Below are positions 17,001-23,772 of a stretch of 31,235 bases of DNA, piece by piece (the stretch's first letter is position 1; each line of letters opens with the position of its first letter). This DNA comes from an uncultured Campylobacter sp. (GTDB lineage Bacteria > Campylobacterota > Campylobacteria > Campylobacterales > Campylobacteraceae), in the NCBI RefSeq assembly GCF_937997465.1, contig NZ_CALKTQ010000305.1, forward strand, positions 1-31,235. The letters run 5' to 3'. The translations under genes were made by a program, and so were the position numbers. The notes under the pieces were generated by a model. That model was not told where the DNA came from, made no database searches, and saw only the letters and a list, made by a program, of their open reading frames with translations.

Positions 17001-17412
17001 GCAGGCTAAGATAGCTGATTTTATCAAGCTAACGACGGCAAAACCTAAGATGAAGCTAAGCATCACTCCGGCCTACTCGGACGTGGACGTAACGGCGCTA
17101 AAAAACGCGAAACTAAACGAAAAAATCAGTCAAACGATGGCGCAAACGGGCAAGGACTACGCAGGAGCGCTCGCGTTGCTGGCTCCTAAAGAAAAAAGCA
17201 CCGACGAAAAGGTGCTGAGAGAGGCTGCGCTAAAGGGTATCGAGATAAAAAAAGAGCAGCTACTGGAGCTTGCTAACGCAAGAGCCCAGGCTATCAAGGC
17301 GGCCCTAGCGCAGGCTGGACTGGCCGAAGATAGGGTGACGGTTAAAAAGCCCGAAAAAACGGACGTCAAACAGGGCGAATACTCAAGCGTGATGATGGGC
17401 GTGGCGGACTAA
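14023..17412 (+). CDS. DUF748 / AsmA-like envelope protein
   Basis: A 1129-aa protein of the DUF748 group in the AsmA-like superfamily, long beta-rich bridge-like proteins thought to act in envelope lipid or outer-membrane homeostasis. One N-terminal membrane anchor (~7-29) is followed by LPAKLKDINASLSVAEAKFN and PFTFELNV, the family start. The periplasmic body is built of repeated short strands. Two charged linkers interrupt it: a very Lys-rich one at ~506-546 and a Lys/Glu/Gln one at ~731-766. A FKDIDLVDVTPYSGQFLGYK block (~848-867), typical of DUF748, precedes the conserved DLPVTGDLNDPDF. The C-terminus (~985-1129) is helical, Ala/Lys-rich. ATG at 14023 has AAGGCA upstream. It is transcribed apart from the DUF488 gene. 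Confidence 0.82.
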   Translation: MQKSKKIALIILGSLAGLLLIYTLAGFLGVPYALKNTLPAKLKDINASLSVAEAKFNPFTFELNVTRPELNTTAPLFSAEQIDVKLKPFSLFNKLAEVDILRLESPSVNIARDKNGTLNLATFLGESNATSAENNETSSINFALNSTKIIGGSFAYSDESLKQPFNAKFEGINYEISGINTEQNSAGKHVFDANSTLAQKLDWQGGIDLAPLRVYGELNLKDFNVRPVALSFIDTQDLRINSALINAKTSYELSEDGGVIKAALKNAALNLKSFEAQLDGQNLSLEELDLPTIEINADVSEKRSFAADIGEIKFKNTSFKGEAQANLNRLNLSGVALKADMNEKGDINASAALKALGVSGINLTEKSVGEIKLKDANASELDAKIKGQNIAASLKNLTLSATSAPVGKNGAASLEKLIINASKFTLENNASAASIGEVKAQKIALKTKNKELATIAEIGVKDADFDLAKTALRIESVSINKPKFATDIKENGELSAISELGLNGEKASAKKSSAKKPAKSQKTAKKSNAGKNKKAEQKSAQSAKSGFQFSVKNVSVTGADIGITHVFEGQKIAHKFDGLNVNLQNISENLAAPVTAKIDMKSSQKLNLALKGKITPEPLNIEADIKLSDANLPRYFVYAKNYLDASLKSGELNAELNVKYAADASVSGKANIANIELADGSGDKVFAFKNLKLSKISFAKNFLNLERVTLSAPFLKTHLNKEREFNLSRLVKKSESENAQKADAKQTASKNEKPVEAAKQQKKEGEFDFAIKNILVENGDVDFSDASLFMPFATKITKLEGVLMDIDSTRPTMGTFEGVVGKSGFSKIGLKLLPYDPKKSTEVKFSFKDIDLVDVTPYSGQFLGYKIEKGKLNLTLNYDVKDSKLNGSNVVNLDTLTLGEKVESKDAVDLPLSLAISILSDQNNQINIDLPVTGDLNDPDFKYGGIVWEAVKKLFADITLAPFRFLGNMLGLSSNDLNTIDFMPANAELIVSEQAKIADFIKLTTAKPKMKLSITPAYSDVDVTALKNAKLNEKISQTMAQTGKDYAGALALLAPKEKSTDEKVLREAALKGIEIKKEQLLELANARAQAIKAALAQAGLAEDRVTVKKPEKTDVKQGEYSSVMMGVAD

Positions 17413-17435
17413 ATTTGCGCGGTTGTAGTTGTGTA

Positions 17436-17482
17436 TTTTGTCGCGACCGCGTTCTTGTTTGTTCGCCTTGCTTGCGACAAAG
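17436..17482 (+). terminator. Possible terminator after the DUF748 gene
   Basis: TTGTCGC (17438-17444) pairs with GCGACAA (17474-17480), extendable by two bases, around a ~29-nt loop. GGATTTTT follows. The long loop makes it a weak candidate. The rest of 17413-17698 is AAATTT-rich without a gene. Confidence 0.3.
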
Positions 17483-17698
17483 GATTTTTGGGTTAAATTT
17501 GTAAATTTGACACATCGAGACCCGCACCGCGAAAATGCTAAATTTAGCGCCATCTCCGCTTTTAAAATTTCAAAAATCAAACTTAATAAAATTTATACAA
17601 ATTTCCAATTTCACCCAAATTTTACGCAAATTTGGAAATTCATCTCAAATTTGGATAGAATTTTGCTTGCGCGATGTAAAATTTACGAAAGGATTTTT

Positions 17699-18388
17699 AT
17701 GAGAAATTTTATACTTTTATTTGCGGCGTTCCTTTTTACGGGATGTTTTGGGCTTTTCGAGAGCTCGCCGGAGGTCGCTCAAACCGAAGGTGGCAACGCA
17801 AAAGGCTATAAAGAGGTGATGCGCATCAAAGCAGACTGCTCCTCATGCGCTAGCGGCGGTCAGGATATCAAGATAAACGGCACGGACTACACCAGCGACG
17901 TCGCGATAAAGTGCTGCATCGCTCAAAGCAGGATCGACACGGGCGCGGCTATCAAAAAAGTCTATATCCATAAAATAGCCGACGAAAGAGCAGCGGATAG
18001 CGGCATAAAATTTATATCCAAAAACGGCGCGAAAATGCTCTATCCAAAAGAGCGCCTTGAGAGGCTTTTCCATCTTTTCTTACAGGACGAGCTGCTAAAC
18101 CGCGGCATCATGGTTGTGGATAGCCAGACCTCGCCTTACACCTACCGCGTGGATTTTGCATTTACCGATTATGCAGCCTCGTATAGCGAGCCGTCGCAGT
18201 ATCTAAGCGCGGCGATGAAGGGCAAGCTAGGCGTAAAAAACATAAATAAAACCCACGTGCTAAACATCTCCACCAGACAAGACGTACGCAAGCTCGAGGC
18301 CGAGGACACGGAGGATTTTAATCTCTACGTCTACCTTCTAGTTAAACAAGCCGCCAACAAAGCCGCCGAAGAGATATCAAAACTATAA
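17699..18388 (+). CDS. Outer-membrane lipoprotein with CxxC and CC
   Basis: A 229-aa lipoprotein of unknown function. ATG at 17699 follows GAAAGGA (17687-17693) and gives a clean signal peptide with lipobox LFTGC, lipidated Cys16. The reading frame stays open ~90 codons upstream, but that part is compositionally random. The mature part has four more cysteines near the N-terminus: CSSC (C47, C50) and CC (C72, C73), probably disulfide-bonded. The C-terminal domain (~85-229) resembles the next gene in layout: helix DERAADS, LQDELLNRGI, a YRVDF strand and a KGKLGV strand, a YajG-like lipoprotein fold. It precedes 18398 by 9 nt and heads a four-gene run to 20010. Confidence 0.72.
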   Translation: MRNFILLFAAFLFTGCFGLFESSPEVAQTEGGNAKGYKEVMRIKADCSSCASGGQDIKINGTDYTSDVAIKCCIAQSRIDTGAAIKKVYIHKIADERAADSGIKFISKNGAKMLYPKERLERLFHLFLQDELLNRGIMVVDSQTSPYTYRVDFAFTDYAASYSEPSQYLSAAMKGKLGVKNINKTHVLNISTRQDVRKLEAEDTEDFNLYVYLLVKQAANKAAEEISKL

Positions 18389-18397
18389 AGGAAAAGT

Positions 18398-18958
18398 ATG
18401 AAAAAATTAGCTTTTTACGCCCTTGCCGCCGCGCTTTTTGCCGCGGTCATGAGCGGATGTTCGCAGCGCAGCTCGGTGTTAAATTTGACCCCGTATCAAT
18501 CAACATCAAACCAGATGGGATACCAAAAAAATATCCGCATAAATAGCATCGAGGACGCTCGCGCCAACAAAAGCATCGTCGCCACGATCACGGGCAGCAA
18601 CGGCAACGTCAAAGAGTACGTCACGCTACAAAACAGCATAGAAAGCTGGCTACAAGACGGCCTTAGCACCGAGCTAAAGCGCCTGGGCGCAAATTTGAGC
18701 GACTTTGGCGATATCGTCGTGGACGTGCGGATCGTCGAACTTAAAGCCAATCTAAGCGGCTACTCCACCGACAACCTAAAAGGCTCGGCAAAGCTTGCGA
18801 TAACGGTGCACAGAGGCGATCAAACCATCACCAAAAACGTCTCGCAGGAGCAGACTAAATTTGCCCCGATCCACACGAGCGGCGCGTTTAAGAGCTTTTT
18901 TGACGAGCTACTCCAAGACATCGTAAAACGCGCGGCGATCCAGATCCTAAAAAGCTGA
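18398..18958 (+). CDS. YajG-like lipoprotein
   Basis: A 186-aa lipoprotein. The signal peptide MKKLAFYALAAALFAAVMSG ends at Cys21 (lipobox VMSGC). The mature part contains IEDARANKS, a long segment ESWLQDGLSTELKRLG, alternating strands VVDVRIVELKANLSG and KGSAKLAITV, and a C-terminal helix KSFFDELLQDIVKRAAIQIL, the pattern of the YajG family, whose role is unknown. The same order of elements is seen in the upstream lipoprotein, suggesting an old duplication. AAAGGA lies just before the ATG. The stop overlaps the comF-like start (TGATG), so the two are coupled. Confidence 0.75.
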   Translation: MKKLAFYALAAALFAAVMSGCSQRSSVLNLTPYQSTSNQMGYQKNIRINSIEDARANKSIVATITGSNGNVKEYVTLQNSIESWLQDGLSTELKRLGANLSDFGDIVVDVRIVELKANLSGYSTDNLKGSAKLAITVHRGDQTITKNVSQEQTKFAPIHTSGAFKSFFDELLQDIVKRAAIQILKS

Positions 18959-19530
18959 TGAGATGCGCTAACTGCGGGCATATGAGTCTGGGCGTGATCT
19001 GTCAAATTTGCAAAGATCACCTGCTCTCCTCGCCCGCAAGGACGCGCGTTTTGGACGGAGATTTTAAAATTTACAGCTTTTTTGACTACTCCGAAGTTAA
19101 AAATTTACTCCACTCAAAGCACCTATTTCACGGCTCTTTCGTCTACGGCGCACTCGCAAATTTGAGTTTTAAGATTTTTGCGCGTAAATTTAGCTTCGGC
19201 TCGCCAGTACACGCCGTGCCGATCGACGACAAAACAGCTAGCGGCTACTCGCATACGGCGATCTTGGCTCGCGCGTTAAAAAACGCGGAAATTCGTCCGC
19301 TTTACGCCTGTTTGCACGCGGGCTCAAACGTTAGCTATCACGGCAAGGACCTCGCCTTTCGCCTAAAAAATCCGCGAAATTTTAAGCTTTTAAAAAGGCC
19401 TAAATTTCCAGTTATCTTGATAGATGATATCGTGACGACGGGCACGACGATAGACGAAGCCAGACGGACGCTGCAAAAAGCCGGCTGCGAGGTGCTTTTC
19501 GCACTCACGCTTGCGGATGCGAGGTATTAA
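18958..19530 (+). CDS. ComF-family phosphoribosyltransferase-like protein
   Basis: A 190-aa ComF/GntX-type protein. An N-terminal zinc ribbon is formed by C3, C6, C15 and C18; the C-terminal PRTase domain carries the PRPP-binding loop LIDDIVTTGTTIDEA (~153-167). ComF proteins take part in natural transformation in several bacteria, probably handling incoming single-stranded DNA; others may act in nucleotide salvage. Campylobacter species are often naturally competent. In C. jejuni the equivalent gene (Cj1028c) also lies beside gyrA. Start ATG at 18958 shares one base with the previous stop. Confidence 0.88.
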   Translation: MRCANCGHMSLGVICQICKDHLLSSPARTRVLDGDFKIYSFFDYSEVKNLLHSKHLFHGSFVYGALANLSFKIFARKFSFGSPVHAVPIDDKTASGYSHTAILARALKNAEIRPLYACLHAGSNVSYHGKDLAFRLKNPRNFKLLKRPKFPVILIDDIVTTGTTIDEARRTLQKAGCEVLFALTLADARY

Positions 19531-19533
19531 ATT

Positions 19534-20010
19534 TTGCTAAATGTTTTACTTTTTTCGGCTTTGGCGCTCGGAGTCGCGGTCATCGCAGACGTCGCCTTTT
19601 GGCGATACAAACGCGAGAGTAAAATTTTAAATTTCTTGTTTATTTTCATTATGATTTTCGGGCATCCGTTTTATTTCTCGGTAGCATTTTTCGCCCTATT
19701 TTCAAGCGGGATTCTTTGTGACGCAGATTACAATCTGACGGTGCTCGGAGCGGTTTTGCTAGCGGCCGCGATGACGGCACTGGGCTTTTTGAGATTTAAA
19801 ATTTACGGTCTTAAAAACAAGGCCGTCAAAATGTCAAATTTTGCTAAATTTTACTTTTTTACGGCTGGTTTTATCCCGTTTTATGCAGTTTTGATCGATG
19901 GCGGCGAGATGGGAGTTGCGGCGCTCGTGCAATTACTTCCCGCGACCTGCGTTTTTGCTTTCATTTACTCTGCGATCAAATTTAAGATAATCAAGAGCTC
20001 GGGCGGGTAA
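19534..20010 (+). CDS. Unknown integral membrane protein
   Basis: A 158-aa very hydrophobic protein with four to five membrane spans (about 2-21, 31-60, 68-87, 104-121, 127-147) separated by short Lys/Arg loops. I do not recognise the family. The start is TTG at 19534, three bases after the comF-like stop, with GAGG (19521-19524) upstream. It appears to be the last gene of the lipoprotein-comF run. It could be specific to this Campylobacter group. Confidence 0.65.
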   Translation: MLNVLLFSALALGVAVIADVAFWRYKRESKILNFLFIFIMIFGHPFYFSVAFFALFSSGILCDADYNLTVLGAVLLAAAMTALGFLRFKIYGLKNKAVKMSNFAKFYFFTAGFIPFYAVLIDGGEMGVAALVQLLPATCVFAFIYSAIKFKIIKSSGG

Positions 20011-20162
20011 ATTTATCAAATTTTACGCCGTAAAAAGAAAATTTAAGGTGCAAATTTAAGCCCGCAAACAAATTAATCCAAACGCCTCGAATTCGGACGA
20101 ATTTTACCAAGCCTGACGGCGACGAAACGTATTTATTTAGCAAGTTTTTATCAAATTTAAGC

Positions 20163-20168
20163 TAAAAT
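20163..20168 (+). promoter_or_regulatory. -10 box for gyrA
   Basis: TAAAAT preceded by the T-rich GTTTTTATC at ~20145-20155. Transcription would start near 20175, with AAGGA at 20184-20188 and the ATG at 20194, a short and tidy leader. Confidence 0.5.
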
Positions 20169-20193
20169 CGGCAAGTAAATTTTAAGGATAAAA

Positions 20194-22815
20194 ATGGAAG
20201 AAAATCTACTCAATCAAAATCAAGACATCCAAGCCGTCGATATCGAAGAGTCGATAAAAACGAGTTACCTCGACTACTCGATGAGCGTCATAGTCGGTCG
20301 CGCCCTGCCCGATGTCAGAGACGGCCTAAAGCCCGTTCATAGACGCATCCTATACGCGATGAACAACCTCGGAGTCGGCAGTCGTAGCCCGTATATGAAG
20401 TCCGCTCGTATTGTTGGCGAGACTATGGGTAAATATCACCCGCACGGCAATCTAGCCATCTACGACGCGCTCGTGCGTATGGCGCAGAAATTTTCCATGC
20501 GCTATCCGACTGTCGACGGTCAAGGAAACTTCGGCTCCATCGACGGCGACGGCGCTGCAGCGGAGCGTTATACCGAAGCTAGGATGACGAATCTCACCGA
20601 AGAAATCTTGCGCGATATCGAAAAAGACACGGTTGATTTTATCCCAAACTACGACGATAGAGAGACTGAGCCAGACGTCCTGCCTAGCCGCGTGCCAAAT
20701 TTGCTGCTAAACGGCTCTAGCGGTATCGCCGTCGGTATGGCGACGAATATCCCGCCGCACAGCCTTGATGAGCTCATCGACGGACTTTTGCTCGTGCTTG
20801 AAAATAAAAATGCGACGCTAGAAGAGGTGATGCAGTACATAAAAGGGCCGGATTTTCCGACGGGCGGGATAATATTTGGCAAAAAAGGCATCATCGAGGC
20901 CTACCGCACGGGACGCGGCCGCGTGAAACTACGCGCCAAAACCCACATCGAAAAAAAGCCGAACAAAGACGTTATCGTCGTAGACGAACTACCGTATCAG
21001 ACGAACAAAGCCCGCCTCATCGAGCAGATCGCCGAGCTGGTTAAAGAAAAACAGATCGAAGGTATCAGCGAAGTGCGCGACGAGTCCGATAAGGACGGCA
21101 TCCGCGTCGTCATCGAGCTAAAACGCGACGCGATGAGCGACATCGTGCTAAACAATCTCTTTAAATCCACGACGATGGAGAGCACCTTTGGCGTCATAAT
21201 GCTTGCGATAAACAACAAAGAGCCGAAGGTATTTAACCTAATCGAGCTTTTGAAGCTATTTTTAAATCACAGAAAAACCGTCATCATCCGCCGCACAATA
21301 TTTGACCTAGAAAAAGCTAGAGCTAGAGCGCATATTTTAGAAGGCTTAAAAATCGCGCTGGATAATATCGACGAAGTGATCGAGCTAATCAAAAATAGCG
21401 CCGACACTCCGAGCGCTCGCGAGGGACTAGTGGCGAAATTTGGCCTTAGCGAGCTGCAAGCAAACGCCATCCTAGATATGAGGCTAAGCAAGCTAACTGG
21501 TCTTGAGCGCGAAAAACTAGAGGCCGAGCTAGCCGAGCTAATGGCCGAGATCGCGCGCCTTGATGAAATTTTAAAGAGCGAAACATTGCTAGAAAAACTA
21601 ATCAAAGACGAGCTACTCGAGATAAAAAATAAATTTAAAGTGCCGCGCATCACCGAGATTGTCGACGACTACGACGACATCGACATCGAAGATCTCATCC
21701 CCAATGAAAACATGGTCGTAACCATCACGCACCGAGGCTACATCAAGCGCGTGCCGAGCAAGCAGTACGAGAAGCAAAAACGCGGCGGTAAGGGCAAGGT
21801 CGCGGTAACTACGTACGACGACGACTTCATTGAGAGCTTCTTTACGAGCAACACTCACGATACGCTGATGTTCGTGACCGACCGCGGACAGCTCTACTGG
21901 CTCAAAGTCTATAAGATCCCTGAAGGAAGCCGTACGGCCAAAGGCAAAGCGGTAGTAAATCTCATCCAGCTACAGCCTGACGAAAAGATCAAGGCGATCA
22001 TCCCGACGACTGATTTTGCCCAGAGTAAATCGCTCGCGTTTTTCACTAAAAACGGTATCGTAAAACGCACGAATTTGAGCGAATTTAAAAACATCCGCTC
22101 TATCGGCGTACGCGCTATCAGTCTAGACGAGAACGACGAACTAGTCACCGCTCTCATCGTCGAGGGCGAAGAAGAGCCGATAAATATAATCGACGAGCTT
22201 GGCGTAGAGACCGAGATAAACGAGATAGAGGCGATAGAAGCTCAGATCGATGAGGAAAATAGCGAAGAAAACGACGAGAACGCGGCCGAAGGAAGCGACG
22301 ATAGCGAAAAAATGCTATTTATCGTAACTAAAAAGGGCATGTGCCTCAAATTTAAACTCAGCAAAGTCCGCCAGATGGGTAGAACGGCTCGCGGCGTGAC
22401 GGGTATTAAATTTAAAGAAGACGGCGACGAGGTCGTAGGCGCAGCCGTCATCGAAAACAACGATCAAGAGGTGCTAAGCATATCTCAAAAAGGTATCGGC
22501 AAACGCACTACCGCAGACGAATATCGCCTAACAAATCGCGGCGGTAAGGGCGTAATCTGCATGAAGCTAACTAACCGCACCGGCGATCTAATCGGCGTCG
22601 TAATGGTCGATGACGAACAAGATCTGATGGCTCTAACCTCAAGCGGCAAGATGATACGCGTCGATATGCAAAGTATCCGCAAAGCAGGCCGAAACACCAG
22701 CGGCGTCATCGTCGTAAACGTGGACGGCGACGACGTAGTAAGTATCGCAAAGTGTCCTAAAGCCGATGATGGCGAGGATGAGAGCGGCGAAGAGACGCTA
22801 GAAAATTTAGAATGA
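20194..22815 (+). CDS. gyrA: DNA gyrase subunit A
   Basis: GyrA, the DNA-breaking and wrapping subunit of gyrase, 873 aa. The catalytic Tyr126 is in AAAERYTEARM, with Arg125 before it. The GyrA box QKRGGKG is at 528-534 and the C-terminal beta-pinwheel follows. Most of the protein matches C. jejuni GyrA closely from memory. The quinolone-pocket region differs: KYHPHGNLAIYDALV, so residue 86 is Asn (E. coli Asp82) and 87 is Leu (E. coli Ser83, C. jejuni Thr86), while Asp91 (E. coli Asp87) is kept. Glu124 replaces the usual Met before the catalytic Arg-Tyr. An acidic insert (~655-708) separates two pinwheel blades. A full-length, intact gene with its own promoter. Confidence 0.97.
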   Translation: MEENLLNQNQDIQAVDIEESIKTSYLDYSMSVIVGRALPDVRDGLKPVHRRILYAMNNLGVGSRSPYMKSARIVGETMGKYHPHGNLAIYDALVRMAQKFSMRYPTVDGQGNFGSIDGDGAAAERYTEARMTNLTEEILRDIEKDTVDFIPNYDDRETEPDVLPSRVPNLLLNGSSGIAVGMATNIPPHSLDELIDGLLLVLENKNATLEEVMQYIKGPDFPTGGIIFGKKGIIEAYRTGRGRVKLRAKTHIEKKPNKDVIVVDELPYQTNKARLIEQIAELVKEKQIEGISEVRDESDKDGIRVVIELKRDAMSDIVLNNLFKSTTMESTFGVIMLAINNKEPKVFNLIELLKLFLNHRKTVIIRRTIFDLEKARARAHILEGLKIALDNIDEVIELIKNSADTPSAREGLVAKFGLSELQANAILDMRLSKLTGLEREKLEAELAELMAEIARLDEILKSETLLEKLIKDELLEIKNKFKVPRITEIVDDYDDIDIEDLIPNENMVVTITHRGYIKRVPSKQYEKQKRGGKGKVAVTTYDDDFIESFFTSNTHDTLMFVTDRGQLYWLKVYKIPEGSRTAKGKAVVNLIQLQPDEKIKAIIPTTDFAQSKSLAFFTKNGIVKRTNLSEFKNIRSIGVRAISLDENDELVTALIVEGEEEPINIIDELGVETEINEIEAIEAQIDEENSEENDENAAEGSDDSEKMLFIVTKKGMCLKFKLSKVRQMGRTARGVTGIKFKEDGDEVVGAAVIENNDQEVLSISQKGIGKRTTADEYRLTNRGGKGVICMKLTNRTGDLIGVVMVDDEQDLMALTSSGKMIRVDMQSIRKAGRNTSGVIVVNVDGDDVVSIAKCPKADDGEDESGEETLENLE

Positions 22816-22826
22816 ATTTAGTGTTT

Positions 22827-22844
22827 TTGGAATACAATTTGCTA
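22827..22844 (+). promoter_or_regulatory. Sigma-54 promoter of flgPQ
   Basis: TTGGAATACAATTTGCTA closely fits the sigma-54 pattern TTGGAAC-N5-TTGCTT: GG at 22829-22830 and GC at 22841-22842, ten bases apart. The predicted start near 22854 gives a ~35-nt leader to flgP. The sigma-54 activator gene flgR is the third gene downstream, so the operon could be driven by its own regulator. Confidence 0.7.
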
Positions 22845-22888
22845 GTAAATTTGCAAACAAAAAAACAACTAAATTTAAAGGTTCAGGA

Positions 22889-23395
22889 ATGAAAAAAATT
22901 ACATTCGCGGTTTTAGGCGCAGTAGTATTTTTGACGAGCGGTTGCTCTTTTAACAACCCTTTTGCCTCCGATGACGCAACATCGGTAAAGCAAGACATCG
23001 TCATCCAAAAGGTCGATAAAGAAGACATCAGAAGCGTTATGAAACAAGAAAAGATGATATACGATATCGAACCGGCCGATGCGGTATTTGGCGCCGTGGG
23101 TGAGGGCATCGCTCCGACCAACACCGTCTCTCACGCCCAGTCTCTAGCTCTAGCTAAACGCGCGGCCATCGCGGATGCGCACAGACAGCTAGCCGAGAAA
23201 CTCTACGGAGTCAAGATAAACTCCAAAGATACGGTTAGAGACGCAATGCTTAGAGACTCGACCATCACGGCTCAAGTAGCAGGCCTCATCAAAAACGCTT
23301 CCATCGTCGAGCACGACTTTAAAGACGGGCTCTACCGCGTCAGAATGGAAATGAAAATAGACCAAAGCAAGTGGCAAGAAATTTTTGCTTACTGA
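22889..23395 (+). CDS. flgP: Flagellar basal-disk lipoprotein FlgP
   Basis: FlgP is an outer-membrane lipoprotein (LPP20 family) that builds the large basal disk around the Campylobacter flagellar motor and is needed for torque, not for filament assembly. The 168-aa protein has a signal peptide with lipobox LTSGC (Cys19), then a charged stretch and the LPP20-type domain with SLALAKRAAIADAHRQLAEK and a terminal RVRMEMKI strand. ATG at 22889 follows a purine-rich site (AAAGGTTCAGGA). Its position after gyrA and before flgQ-flgR is as in C. jejuni (Cj1026c). The 3' end overlaps flgQ by 25 nt. Confidence 0.92.
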   Translation: MKKITFAVLGAVVFLTSGCSFNNPFASDDATSVKQDIVIQKVDKEDIRSVMKQEKMIYDIEPADAVFGAVGEGIAPTNTVSHAQSLALAKRAAIADAHRQLAEKLYGVKINSKDTVRDAMLRDSTITAQVAGLIKNASIVEHDFKDGLYRVRMEMKIDQSKWQEIFAY

Positions 23396-23769
23396 TTGCC
23401 GCTACGGCACTTCTTTGCGGCTCGGAGGAGTTTATCATCTGGGCCAAAATCTCCACTAAAAATCACGCCGTCGTTTACGACGATATCGCACTTTCAAAAG
23501 CAATGGTTCTAAGCGAGCTAGAGTACGAGTATCTATGCGAAATAGACGCCCCAAAGCAGCCCGCCCAAAGCTCGCTAGAGTTTTTAAATTTACATAAAAA
23601 CGAGCTTTTCGAGTGCTTTTTGCCTTACAAATTTAAGGTCGAAGATCACTTCGTCCAACGCAACAAAAATATGAACTCCGCAACCGATCTCACGCTGTTT
23701 CCGGTGCGTTTTACGGTGAAATTTAAGCCCTCTTCGGCTATCATAAGCGTATTTAAAAACAAAGAGTAA
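23371..23769 (+). CDS. flgQ: Motility protein FlgQ
   Basis: FlgQ is required with FlgP for motility and supports basal-disk assembly. The 132-aa protein starts with GTG at 23371, giving a signal peptide of ~17 residues (NFCLLIAATALLCG) and a periplasmic or membrane-associated body with mixed strands, including LELNLH-like helices and a C-terminal FPVRFTVKFKPSSAIISVF strand pair. Sequence motifs alone are not diagnostic; the call rests on position directly after flgP and before flgR, length, and the signal peptide, as in C. jejuni Cj1025c. It overlaps flgP by 25 nt and ends 3 nt before flgR. Confidence 0.8.
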   Translation: MARNFCLLIAATALLCGSEEFIIWAKISTKNHAVVYDDIALSKAMVLSELEYEYLCEIDAPKQPAQSSLEFLNLHKNELFECFLPYKFKVEDHFVQRNKNMNSATDLTLFPVRFTVKFKPSSAIISVFKNKE

Positions 23770-23772
23770 AAG

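Noticed and set aside
17429..17698. 90-codon N-terminal extension of the lipoprotein at 17699
   Set aside because: It would bury the signal peptide and lipobox; the ATG at 17699 has a good ribosome site.
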